A DNA stretch of 64,000 nt from Taudactylus pleione (taxonomy: Eukaryota; Chordata; Amphibia; Anura; Myobatrachidae), in assembly GCA_031769625.1 (NCBI GenBank), contig JAUIMM010000124.1, positions 8,692,001 to 8,756,000 on the forward strand, written 5' to 3'. Positions 1 through 10,181 of this stretch are shown here, piece after piece. A program made the position numbers and the translations under genes. Position 1 is the stretch's first letter. The number at the start of each line of letters is the position of its first letter. The notes beneath the pieces are model-generated. The model ran no database searches and had not been told where the DNA came from. It saw only the letters and a list, made by a program, of their open reading frames with translations.

Positions 1-475
1 AAGATTCTCCACACTGTGGTCTTCTATTGTGACTTTTTAATGGTGATTTCAATGTTGTCCACTGGCTGAGATCCATTTCATCTGAGGGATGGGTTTTCCC
101 AGTGCAAATGAGACAATTCACATCTAGTAGGTGACTCTTATGTTTAGCCATGGTGTCAGTCTCTCTTTTGACAGGCTTTAGTTTTTTAGAGCATATAACT
201 TTATATGCTGGTAGGATAACATTTCTGCTAAGTTTAAGCTTAAAAAAAGTTTTGTAACCCAATAACTTAAAAAAAACAGTTTTTATTGCAATATTCATGC
301 AGCCCCTTTACAGACAGCAGCACAATCAGCACCCTGTGCAGCTATGCCAATGACAGGTGTGGCTGACACGCACACAAAAAAATTGTTTATTTATTATTTT
401 GGGCAGAAGCACCTTGACAGACAGGAGCACAGCACCACTGCTCAGCTACACTGCAGACAGTGACAGCCAGGTGTA
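1..475. other. No clear gene; left window edge
   Basis: AT-rich DNA with no recognised domain. On the minus strand an ATG at 151 opens a frame that runs to position 1 without a stop (about 50 codons, with CxxC-like cysteines). It resembles nothing I know and may be chance or the start of an ORF leaving the window. Confidence 0.3.
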
Positions 476-710
476 AAATTGATAATAGATTAATTTAAAA
501 ACAATTCAATTGGTGCAGCCCCTGGCTGTTAAATTGAACCTAAATGAATTTAAAAACAATTCATTGGGTGCAGCCCCTGGCTGTTAAATTGATCATAGAT
601 TAATTTAAAAACAATTCATTGGGTGCAGCCCCTGACTGTTAAATTGATCATAAATTAATTTAAAAATAAATCATTGGTTCCTAAACCAACCATAAGATTA
701 ATTTAAAATG
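476..710. repeat. 55-bp tandem repeat, about 4 units
   Basis: Units beginning AAATTGAT start at 476, 531, 586 and 641, giving a 55-bp period. Each holds TTAATTTAAAAACAATTCA followed by GTGCAGCCCCTGGCTGTT. The last unit is degenerate. The array lies beyond the 3' end of the hAT transposase remnant and may belong to its subterminal region, which is inference. Confidence 0.85.
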
Positions 711-928
711 TCAGGCAGCAATGCCCCAACCAGCACATAATGGAAAGGAAAATGGTGCAAGATGGAATAGTCCTTGGGCCTTCCCACCCACCCTTATGTT
801 GTAGATGAAACAGTACAGTTTAACAAACCAATCATTTCAGTGACAAGGACTGGCAATTGTGGCTGAAATTATTGGTTTGTTTGGACCCCCATAAAACAAG
901 CTGATCCCATACACAAACTGGCTTTACA

Positions 929-3606
929 TTACAAGTTGTCCTCGTCCTCGTCATCCCCATCAGTGTGTATATCCTCTCCTTCACACAATATTAATTCGTC
1001 CCCGCTGGAATTCACCATAGGCGCCTCTGTAATTTTTTTATGTAATTGTTGGTAGAGGTCTTCCTCGTGGAATTTGTAATTCATTTTAATATAATCTTTT
1101 CCACATTTTGAGGAAGTAACCTCCTACGCCAATCAATGACAAGGTTGCCAGCTGCACTGAAAACTCTTTCGGAGTACACACTGAAGGGTGGGCAACTTAA
1201 GTAATGCAAAGCCAGTTTGAGTATGGGACTCCAAATTGCCTCTTTTCCTGCCAGTACTGAAAGGGACTGTCTGACATGTCTAATAGGATGTTATCTCTGA
1301 AATAATCCTCCACCATTCTGTGAATGGAAACCGTATCACACATAGTCACGGTAGAAGACATGTCACTAGTAGGCAGTTCTCTTAGACCCGACCAGATGTC
1401 ATTTTTTGGTGAACGATCTGCATGACCAGCAGGCATTCCATAAGGAAAATTGAGTTTTTTCCTGGCAGCTGTTGAAACTGAAGGAGGAGATGATGGCGTT
1501 TCGCATGCAGCTGCAGATGACAATTTTTTGACCAACAGCTCTTTGCATAGCTTTAGATTTTGGTCTGTTGGAAAAAAACTCACAAGGTAGGACTTAAACC
1601 TAGGATCCAGAATGGTGGACAAAATATATTTTTCAGATTTCAATAGATTGATGACACTTTATCCTGGTGAAGTGAATCAAGGGCTTGATCCACCAGTAAA
1701 ACATACTTTGCATAATTGCTACATTTCAGCTCCTCATTCAGTTTCTCCAGCTGTTTTTGCAAAAGTCTGACTCAAGCTGGCAGTGTCTGAACTAACTTCA
1801 CGTGTGGCAAGTTCAAAGGGTTTGAGAACTTTGCACAACACAGAAATTATTCTCCACTGTGCTTGAGTAAGGTGCATTTCCCCTCCATGGCCTATGTCAT
1901 AGTCCGTTGTATAGGCCTGGATGGCCTTTTGCTGCTCTTCCATACGCAGAATCATATAGAGGGTAGAATTCCACCGAGTTACTACCTCTTGCTTCAGCTG
2001 ATGGAAGGGCAAATTTAACAGTACCTGCTGGTCATGCAATCGTCAACAAGTGGTCGCCGAATGTCTAAAATGTCCGGATATTTTGAGGGCCACTGAGAGC
2101 ATCTCCTGCACGACCGTGTCACTTTTTAAAAATGTTGCACCACCAAATTAATTGTGTGAGCAAAACATGGGACATGTTGGAATTCGTCCACATGTAATGC
2201 TCTAACAATATTGGTGGCATTGTCCGAAATCACAAATCCCGAGGAGAGTGCAAGTGCAGTAAGCCATTTAGCAATGATTTCCCTGAGTTTTTCTAAGAGG
2301 TTCTCAGTGGTATGCCTCTTAGTGAAACCAGTTATACAAAGAGTAGCCTGCCTATGTATCAGCTGTCTTTTGGTAGATGTTGCTGTTGCTGTTGTAGGAA
2401 ATACACCTACCCAGTGGGCTGTCACAGTCATGTGGTCCTTAGTTTGCCCTGTCCCACTTGTCCACATTTCAGTGGTCAAGTGGACAGTGGGTACAATGGC
2501 ATTTCTCAGGACATTAATAAGGTTTTTTTTAATGTCCTTGTGCAGACTTGGAATTGCTGTTCTAGCAAAGTGGAATCTAGAAGGGATCTGGTAGTGAGGA
2601 CACAGGACCTTAATTAACTGTTGAAAACCCACTGCAGTAATGGCGGATACTGGATGCACATCTAATACCAGCATAGCTGTTATGGCATCAGTAATCTGCT
2701 GTGCAAATGGGTGATTGATGTCATACTTATTTGCCCTTGCAAACAATTGTTTGACAGTTAATTGTTTTTTGGAGGATACGCTACCAGTAGATTTCTTCCT
2801 GGTCCCCTTCTGGGATGAAGATCCACTGACAGCAACAGTAGCAGCAACAGGCGTAGTCATCAAGGATCCTTCTGAGGAATCACGGATAGGAGAGGAGTCA
2901 ATCATGCTTCAAATACCAACATTCGATGCAGCAGGACTACCGATGACGAATGAGTATGTTGATGATGCAGGTGTTGGTGTTAGAGATCAAAGGCGCTTGG
3001 ATCTCACAGAGAGGGAGCAGGTAGGTGACACTGGACTTGTTAGTTTTGAGTTTTGGAACTTGGCGACATACACTTTGATATTTGATGAATGCGCTCCAAG
3101 TGACGTAACAAGGTGGAGGTTCCTAGGTGGTTTAGGTCCCTCCCTCTACTCACTCTTGTATGGCAACAGGCACATATGGCTTGACAACTGTTGTCCGGAT
3201 CGGGATGGAAATAATTTCACATGTGAGAAGTAGATTTTTTTGTCTTTTGTCCCAGCATGACAACAACGGGCTTTGCCTTTTTCAAACCATGGGCAACAGC
3301 TGTTGCCTTACTTACACAAAGGACATCCTCGGCATCAACATCCTCATCACCAACATCCTCATCATCCTTATTGCCTTCAACTACCAAAATATCCTCCTCC
3401 TCCATGTGCAATTCCACAGAAGCATCCTCAATGACTACGTGTGCAAGATGTTGAATGCCTTTCGCCACATTTACAGAGGGCACACAAATGTTGGAACTTG
3501 GAGGATCCTCCAGTACACTAGTATTTATGTTGGACTCACACATGGCAACCGCGGACACACTTGCACTCTCCTTGGGGATTCGTGATTTCGATGTCTCAGG
3601 GCACAA
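929..3606 (-). pseudogene. hAT-superfamily transposase (BED finger, hATC), broken
   Basis: This is a relic of a cut-and-paste transposase that would bind its own transposon ends in the nucleus. Reading down the minus strand: an acidic N-terminal stretch (3606-3220); a BED zinc finger (about 3220-3070) with CACC, VSRG and HLERIH; the catalytic region (2905-2126) with the CFAHTINLVVQ motif typical of hAT transposases; a WNST segment (2039-1734); then the hATC dimerisation domain near 1200-1090 with SERVFSAAGNLVIDWRRR. An acidic tail ends at a stop at 929-931. The coding blocks fall in at least three frames, so frameshifts are present, and the BED tryptophan position reads TGA at 3217-3219. No terminal inverted repeats or 8-bp duplication were found. 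The order and motifs make hAT identification secure; the exact family is not resolved. Confidence 0.9.
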
Positions 3607-4292
3607 AGTTGGTTTTCCCGGAGCTGTCTTAACAACTTACACATTTTTAATTGGACCACCACCACTAATACTACAAGCAGAAGGGCTATTAGCAGTCTTC
3701 ATAAAGTAAAAAGGAATATACAAAATCCTGGTGCCTAGCCAACTGAGCACTTATGGATATAACCAATTTATTTTGCTGCAGCTATCTGTTGTATGGGACT
3801 TGCCAGCCCTTACTCAAAAATTGGAAATAGTAAAATATAACAGACAGCGTTGCAATAAACAGGATTATCCGCACAAATATATTTTCAATTTGGAATATAC
3901 ATATTTATTAATACAATTTTAATAAAGATAAAAACGGCCAGTATGAAAATAAAAAATAGCGCAAAATAACAGTAAAAATTTATATATTTTATACACATAG
4001 AGCAGACCTATATATTTGTTCAATCACATGATCTAGATAACAATAAATTTGGACTGCTCTGAGTGTTAAAATGGAACACCATTAATATAATACCATCAAT
4101 TTGTAGTTAGTTGCTTCCACATATACAAAGACCATACATTTACAAGCAGGTATATGGATTTCAAATCGTCAGCTTGTTGTAAATCCTGCTTAATTGCAAA
4201 GCTGTTGGAGAATCAAAAATAAAAATAGTACTTGTCCAAACACTGAAGTGTTGAATAATATCTCAGTCCTTTTTTAAAAAAGAGAGGACACA
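3607..4292. other. AT-rich flank without a gene
   Basis: Probable 5' non-coding end of the hAT relic followed by AT-rich DNA. Around 4200-4270 there is a stretch (TTGAATAATATCTCAGTCC) resembling the sequences at 4870 and 5070, suggesting the Penelope-like tail once continued here before the MITE at 4293 inserted. Nothing coding is visible. Confidence 0.4.
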
Positions 4293-4826
4293 GGCCCTGA
4301 TTCAGAGCCGGACGCTCTGACAGAGCGCTCACTCTGAATCAGGACCATCCCTCTTAGTTTTTAGAGCGGCCTCCTGGCCGCTCGTATAGCTGTGGGTGAC
4401 CACCCACAGCTATAGCTAGTGGCCAAAAAGATGGTCGTGATGGTCAAGACCATCGCGACCATCGGGCTTGAGACGAGACCCTTGTGGTAGGGTCTCGTTG
4501 CCGCAAGCCCTGGAGTGCTTTCGGCTTTATCAGAGCCGAGAGCATTCCCACTGACATCACTTGTGATGTCAGTGGGGCCGGCGCCAGATGGTAGGCGTTC
4601 GCATGGGAACGCCTCCATCTGGGCAGCCACGCCACCGGCACGCCCACCAAAGGGGGTGTGCTGTCACTCACCATCGACAGCACGCTCCCTTTGTAGCGAG
4701 ACCCATAGCGACGGCTTGCCCGTCGCTATCCAGGTCTCGTGCATGCGCACGACGGAGCCGGCTCCCTCGTGCGCATGCGCACTGGGCCAACATCAACCCG
4801 CTTGCGAGCGGGTCTGAATTAGGCCC
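4293..4826. mobile_element. Harbinger-type MITE, copy A (core type 2)
   Basis: Terminal inverted repeats GGCCCTGATTCAGAGCC (left) and its near-complement ending CTGAATTAGGCCC (right), flanked by the 3-bp repeat ACA (4290-4292 and 4827-4829). The interior is GC-rich with several internal palindromes (for example GATGGTCGTGATGGTC opposite GACCATCGCGACCATC) and no transposase. It shares this core with the copy at 59876-60424. The 3-bp duplication and GC-starting ends fit PIF/Harbinger non-autonomous elements. Confidence 0.8.
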
Positions 4827-6075
4827 ACAGTCCAATGCTTATATAGTAGGCACACTGTGGTGCAGATCTCAATAACTCAGTCTTCTTAGTGGTTTTTCAA
4901 GAAAACATATATTCATGTGATTATGTTCCACCAGGAGCTTAATAGAGGGATTTATTCAATAACAACAGCACATTCAATGATATCTCAATTATTTAAGTTC
5001 TTCTTGAGAGAAAAAAAAACCCCTCCAGCATTGGAATAGTTAACACTGAAATAGTTAACACTATGGTGCAGATCTTAATAGTTCAGTCCTCTTGATAATT
5101 TTTATAAACACATAGCTATGTGAAAATACTCACCAGGAGTTTGACAGAGGAACTTGTATTGGTCCTTTCCAGCCTCAGTGCACTTAGAACTGTATGGTCC
5201 TTGCTGCATGCAACATAAAGCATAGGTGAACACACAGGTGTGCAATCTGTCACACTGGTGTATACTCTGTAATGCATTTCCCCACCTCTCTTGGAGTCTC
5301 AGCAGCTTCCTCAGACAGAATACTACCCACACTCTGGATGGGGGCTTTTAAACCACCTTAATTGCTTCCTAATTGCAAGATTTAATCCTGCAGTGTTTCT
5401 TTGCCGCTACTTCCGGTTTTTGCGTTCCAGCTGACGTCATATGCGTTTCAGTGGCCATTTTGGATAGCTATTTGCTTTTTAGATGGTTTGTCCTGCCGCT
5501 CCTTCTGGTTTATGCGTTCCAGCTATAGACATATGCGTTCCAGTGGCCATTTTGGATACTATTTACTTTAATCGTGTATTAGAAATGGTTTTTCCTGCAT
5601 TCCAACAGTCATTTACATTCCATATCTATGGGACATAGCCCATTCTCATTCCCTCACACATTTGCATGTTTTTTTATATAATTAAACAATATTTTTTATA
5701 CAATTAGACAAATAATTTTATACATCTCTAAGCCTTTTTATCACCGATCACTTTTAATCCTAGCAGACTTTTTTCTATTATAATCATTAATTGATATGTC
5801 CAATTAAAGTATTACATATCCTATAGATAAGATATTCATCATAATACTAGAGAGCCACAATAAACATATACATAATTAATAAAAATTTAAAATTAAAAGA
5901 CAAGAAGTAAAATTTAGATAATAATCTAAATTTACATAATCTTCCTTTTACTTCCTTGTATACATTAATTGTATCCCCTCTATATGTTAATTTTACCCAT
6001 CTCAGATTACATTATCAAGATTCTCAAAAAACATCTCTAAAACGGAAGATATATTTAATTCACATTTATATCCCT
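4827..6075 (-). mobile_element. Penelope-like element, 3' non-coding tail
   Basis: Downstream (minus strand) of the GIY-YIG codons. It holds a hammerhead-like motif (5260-5326), a 92-bp direct duplication (TGCCGCT... at 5402 and 5494, each with GCGTTCCAGCT and CAGTGGCCATTTTGGATA), and a pair of about 100-bp direct repeats starting GGTGCAGATCT near 4858 and 5063. Penelope-like elements often carry terminal repeats (pLTRs) and truncated tandem copies, so these repeats may be pLTR fragments. The AT-rich part at 5640-6070 shows nothing else. Confidence 0.6.
5260..5326 (-). ncRNA. Degenerate hammerhead-ribozyme-like motif (PLE type)
   Basis: On the minus strand a stem I arm (AGTATTCTGT) lies directly before the core CTGAGGA, which matches CUGANGA. 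A possible stem II follows, then GAAA, a very short TGCA loop, TT, and the other stem I arm (ACAGAGTAT). Stem I gives about nine pairs including two G-T wobbles. Stem II is weak: its closing pair is G-G and several pairs are wobbles. This arrangement, with an extremely short stem III, is the one known from Penelope-like elements. The copy is probably inactive. Confidence 0.6.
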
Positions 6076-6225
6076 TTACACATTATTTAATTCAATGGAG
6101 TCATTTAGGCCTCCTGGACACAGTGTTTTCAAACTATAAATCCACAAGGCCTCCCTCCTGTAGAGCATATTATATCTATCCCCTCCCCTCTTAGTGCTGA
6201 GGGATGGACTATGACCTAATTAAAT
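6076..6225 (-). pseudogene. Penelope-like element GIY-YIG endonuclease, C-terminal fragment
   Basis: About 45 codons ending at the TAA at 6076-6078. The visible peptide contains KRGGDRYNMLYRREALWIYS followed by LKTLCPGGLND, which is the conserved end of the GIY-YIG endonuclease of Penelope-like retroelements (RREAxWIxxLxTxxPxGLN). The RT domain that should lie upstream (at higher coordinates) is missing; the Ngaro-like element starts soon after, so the fragment was 5'-truncated or interrupted. Endonuclease identity rests on this signature alone. Confidence 0.8.
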
Positions 6226-6447
6226 GTTTTGAAAATAGCCGAATTTAATCCGTCAGATCAGGCAAAAATTGTAAAATCCCTCAAGACTCCCATTGCCAGC
6301 AATGGCGAGTAGCTAATCCCGAGTAGGGTTGACAGGGGTAACAGACGAGACAAGACAAGACGGTACTTGAGACAAAAACAAGAAAACCAGGTAAGCAATA
6401 AAACATAACATTGCAAATATTACATTGCCCTATGGTTCCAAACAATC

Positions 6448-7293
6448 TTAATGAGTAGGTCGGATGTAACTTTTATAACTATCCGATTTCCAACGTCCCA
6501 GGGACTTAATTTCCGACGGTGAGAAACCCGCAGCAGCTGCCGAAGTTGCGGCGCCAATCCTAAAGGAGTGCGTACCAAAATCCTGAGGTGAGATGCCTAA
6601 ACCCGATACACACCGCTTCAGAAACCAACCAAACTGGTATTTGGTAAGCGGAGTCCTGTCCAAGTGCATAAGCCATGAACCAGGTACATCCGGGCGTAAC
6701 AATGCGTTACGCATCGCTAACGCCACAGGGCAGATCCGTTTGTCCTTAGACGGACTCAACGAGAACCACCTACCCCTACCAGCCTGGTCGGTCTTTGACC
6801 ACCGTATCCTACAAAGCAAAGCCCGATCAGTGACCGAGATATCCGAGCAGAGCATGGTGGCATCAACCCGTTTTAAAGATGCCACCAACTCTGATACGCG
6901 CAATGCGCCGTGAAAAGCCACCGAAAATGCCAGTTGGATCAGGATCGCCCCCAGTACTGTCAGAAGCAAATGAGTGTCCACAGGTTTCCTACGGTCAGCT
7001 ACTGGCCGAGAGACCCGCGCCCAACCCTTTAAAGCCTTCGCAATCAGAAAGGTTTTAGTAAAGTCAGGTCGTCCCTTTAATTTAACATAAAATGCAATGC
7101 CTGCCAAGGAGCGCGCCACAGAAGCCCTGGATCTGCCCCCCAAACGGAGACTTCAAATAAAAGAAAGCATCGCACGATGCTGACCCTTACCTGCCTGCCT
7201 GCTGCTACGGGAATAGTCTTCCCATTCATGCCAAGCCTGACGATATGCTCGCAAAGTGGAGGGGGCTAGAGACTGCTCTGCTAAGCCCTCCAT
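6448..7293 (-). pseudogene. Tyrosine recombinase of the Ngaro-like element (one in-frame stop)
   Basis: This enzyme would integrate circular cDNA by site-specific recombination instead of by a DDE integrase. The frame starts at ATG 7293, overlapping the end of gag-pol by 13 bases, and is open to 6448 except for a TGA at 7153-7155 (codon 47). About 281 codons in all. Catalytic features after the stop: first arginine in GALRVSELV, H-x-x-R in HSFRIGAAT, and the final tyrosine in the SLGRWKSDSYKSYIRP region. Downstream ATG use could give a 231-residue protein that keeps all catalytic boxes but lacks the N-terminal part. The core is well preserved, so decay is recent. Confidence 0.85.
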
Positions 7294-10181
7294 GCCGGCT
7301 CAATCACCAGCCAAACATAAGAGGGGCAAAGCACAGCATCAACGTCAGCACCAGGGGCCAAAGATCGGAATCTAGCCCACTGAAAACGTGATAACGCATC
7401 AGCTATCCCATTCTCAACCCCCGGCACGTGTCTTGCTTTAAACATGATGTTAAAACGCAAACATGTCAGCACCAGCTGCGCAAGCAAACGCAAAACCAGC
7501 AGGGAAGACGCGTGTTGATAATTAATCGCGTGCACCACGCCCAGATTGTCACACCTGATCACGATGCTGCGATTGCGCAAGCATTCACCCCAGATTTCTA
7601 AGGAAACCATTATGGGAAAGAGTTCGAGAAGGAGCAAGTCCTTGGTCAAACCCCTTCCTTCCCATTCCTCTGGCCAATGACCAACGCACCAGGAACCATC
7701 GAGGTAGCAACCGAATCCTGTGGCGCCTGCTGCATCGGTGAATAGCTGCAGCTGCAAATTGTCCGCGGGTGGAGGGAACCACAGCCGGACACCATTAAAA
7801 TCCTTCAGAAACGAGACCCAGACAGAGAGGTCCCGCTTAATCTCTGAGGACAAACGGAGTAAATGTCTCGGCATAGTGACTCCAGCCATGGCCCTTTCTA
7901 GCTTGCGCGAAAAAACTCTGCCCATAGGAATGACACTACAGGCAAAGTTCAACAGGCCCAGGAGAGATTGCGCCTGCCGCAGGGTAATTTTATTGGAAGC
8001 CGTGCACTCTTCTATGGCATTACGCAATTTGTGAACCTTATCGAGGGGAAGGCGACAGGCGCCCGCCGAGGTATCGATCTCGATACCCAGGAATGACAAG
8101 CAAGAGGCAGGGCCCTCAGTTTTGTCCGCAGCAACTGGGACTCCAAAATGAAAAAACAGCGCTTGCAAAGAAAACAACAAATAACTACATCTATCTGAAC
8201 CAGAAGGGCCGACACACAAGAAGTCATCGAGATAGTGGGCTATCCCATGACCGCCGCAAGAAAATTCCACGCACCAGTGCAAGAAGGTGCTAAATCGCTC
8301 AAAATATGCACATGACACCGAACATCCCATAGGCAAGCACTTGTCTATGTAATATTCGCCGTCCAAGCGAAAACCCATAAACCGGAATGACTCTGGGTGT
8401 AAGGGAAACAGACGAAAAGCCGATTCAACATCTATCTTAGCCATCAGTGCGCCTGGACCATAAAACCTAACTATGTTCAAAGCATCGTCAAACGACTGGT
8501 ACACCACCGAGGAAACCTCAACTGGTATGGCATCATTTACGGACGAGCCTGACGGATAAGACAGATGTTGAATAAGCCTGTACTTTCCTGGAATCTTCTT
8601 GGGGACCACTCCCACCGGGGAAATCACAAGATCCCTTATGGGAGGTACTGCAAAAGGCCCAGCCATGCGTCCTAAGGTAACCTCGCTAGCCACTTTCTCC
8701 CTAAGAATGTGAGGCAACTCGAACGCAGATTTCAAATTCCTAGGCGAACCTGTGTCAACCTCCCTGCAAATAGGTAACTGGAAACCAAAGCTGAAACCTT
8801 TTAACAAAAATTCTGCGTCTCGGAGAACAGGGTACCAACTCAACCATTTTGCTATTGCGGCGACGCAGACGGGGGATGAAGCTTTACTTAGAACCAGCGC
8901 TTTTTGGCGGCTGAGCAGGCTGCTGCTGAGCACCTGCCTTGAAGCACTTGGCAACTGGGTGGCTGCCACTACATCGCAACAGAGGTGACGAAAACGACAT
9001 TTTCGACCCTGCGTACAAGTGGAATTATTAAAAGGGAAGCATTTTCCGCCAGTCGCCTGCTGCTGGCCCTGACGACCTGAACTAGCTGATTTATTCACGT
9101 TGTACGCTTCAAACGCAGGACGCAAAGGCTGCGTGACCTCGAGCCACACCTCTACGTCCTTCCAGCCTAGATCCATCACCCTTCTGCTGTCCTGCTTGCG
9201 AAAGAATTCTTCATCGTACGCTTGCCAAGCCATGCCACTGGCGGACAACTGCATGCTATGAATTAAATGGAGGTACCTAATGACGTTCAGGTGCTCCTCT
9301 GGGCGCGTCTCCAAATAACAAGCCAAAAAAATGCAAAAACCGGCCAACCAATTATTGTAAGATTTGAAAGCCTCCAAACCTATACCGCCCTTTGCCCTAG
9401 CCGCCTTAAACGCCTTCTTAGCTTTTTCCTTAAGTGCAAAAATATCCACATAGTCACCTTTGCGGATCTTACTGCGGCAAGTCGCTCTTAAACCTCGCAA
9501 TACAGCGGTGTTGTCACAATGTACCCCTGCAGAACCTTCCAAACCCTTCTCTATCGGCTTGCGCTTATGGGTGCTATGCTTACGCCTTGAGCGATGCTTT
9601 ACCTCCAATTTTGCATATTTAGCTGCTCTCTTGCGCGCTCTGCCCGCGCTGTCTGCGTTAGATAAAGAGGAAGCAAAAGAAGACGTCAAGGAACTGGAGT
9701 CTGAGAAAGACCCACCTGAACCCTCCGATGTCATGGTATCAGAGGAAAATCTGGACGGCCCCTCCCCGACATCCTCATCAACAAGCTCACCTTCTTCGAC
9801 CACGTCATCTGAAAAAGAAGGAAAAACACCTGCTGCCACCTCTGCGGCAGGCAACCTAGCATCCATATTGCCACGCCTCGCGTCTTGAGTGATCGGAACT
9901 GAGGGCGCACTAGTGACTACGCTCTGCTGGGCCAAGCTAGGGGCAATGGCTCTCAATGCTTGCGCCAACTGCTCTACCTCTGACCCCCCCTGCGCCCCTG
10001 CAGGATTGACGTTAGCAGGCGCGACGGTTTGAGTAGGCAACGAGCCTGCTGGCGGAGCTGCTAAAAATGGGGCAAGCACAGCCCCCAGGGTTGACAAAGC
10101 AGATGCGATGGCTGAGGGATCTGGCTGCGCAGCAAAAGGGGGAGGGGTGACAACACTCACAGATGCAGGGGATTGCACCAT
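7281..10181 (-). CDS. Ngaro-like Gag-RT-RNase H polyprotein (966 aa)
   Basis: The polyprotein packages and copies the element's RNA. Residues 1-180 are low-complexity (Pro/Ala, then acidic Ser-rich). Residues 180-375 are a basic then helical Gag region. A CCCH zinc knuckle sits at 381-399 (C-x7-C-x5-C-x3-H). The reverse transcriptase spans about 500-760, with VVPKKIPGKYRLIQHL at 525-540, AKIDVESAF near 581-589 and the YLDD catalytic box at 650-653. RNase H follows, with DAAGATGFG at 816, LLELF at 851, RCDNLGV at 876 and IADALSR at 926. The frame is uninterrupted and all expected catalytic acids are present. The ATG at 10181 is the first of this frame with a plausible Gag start. No DDE integrase follows. 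Confidence 0.9.
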   Translation of the reverse strand: MVQSPASVSVVTPPPFAAQPDPSAIASALSTLGAVLAPFLAAPPAGSLPTQTVAPANVNPAGAQGGSEVEQLAQALRAIAPSLAQQSVVTSAPSVPITQDARRGNMDARLPAAEVAAGVFPSFSDDVVEEGELVDEDVGEGPSRFSSDTMTSEGSGGSFSDSSSLTSSFASSLSNADSAGRARKRAAKYAKLEVKHRSRRKHSTHKRKPIEKGLEGSAGVHCDNTAVLRGLRATCRSKIRKGDYVDIFALKEKAKKAFKAARAKGGIGLEAFKSYNNWLAGFCIFLACYLETRPEEHLNVIRYLHLIHSMQLSASGMAWQAYDEEFFRKQDSRRVMDLGWKDVEVWLEVTQPLRPAFEAYNVNKSASSGRQGQQQATGGKCFPFNNSTCTQGRKCRFRHLCCDVVAATQLPSASRQVLSSSLLSRQKALVLSKASSPVCVAAIAKWLSWYPVLRDAEFLLKGFSFGFQLPICREVDTGSPRNLKSAFELPHILREKVASEVTLGRMAGPFAVPPIRDLVISPVGVVPKKIPGKYRLIQHLSYPSGSSVNDAIPVEVSSVVYQSFDDALNIVRFYGPGALMAKIDVESAFRLFPLHPESFRFMGFRLDGEYYIDKCLPMGCSVSCAYFERFSTFLHWCVEFSCGGHGIAHYLDDFLCVGPSGSDRCSYLLFSLQALFFHFGVPVAADKTEGPASCLSFLGIEIDTSAGACRLPLDKVHKLRNAIEECTASNKITLRQAQSLLGLLNFACSVIPMGRVFSRKLERAMAGVTMPRHLLRLSSEIKRDLSVWVSFLKDFNGVRLWFPPPADNLQLQLFTDAAGATGFGCYLDGSWCVGHWPEEWEGRGLTKDLLLLELFPIMVSLEIWGECLRNRSIVIRCDNLGVVHAINYQHASSLLVLRLLAQLVLTCLRFNIMFKARHVPGVENGIADALSRFQWARFRSLAPGADVDAVLCPSYVWLVIEPAWRA

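Noticed and set aside
8093..9888. Plus-strand ORFs opposite the Ngaro-like polyprotein
   Set aside because: Shadows of the 966-codon minus-strand frame; no recognisable domains.
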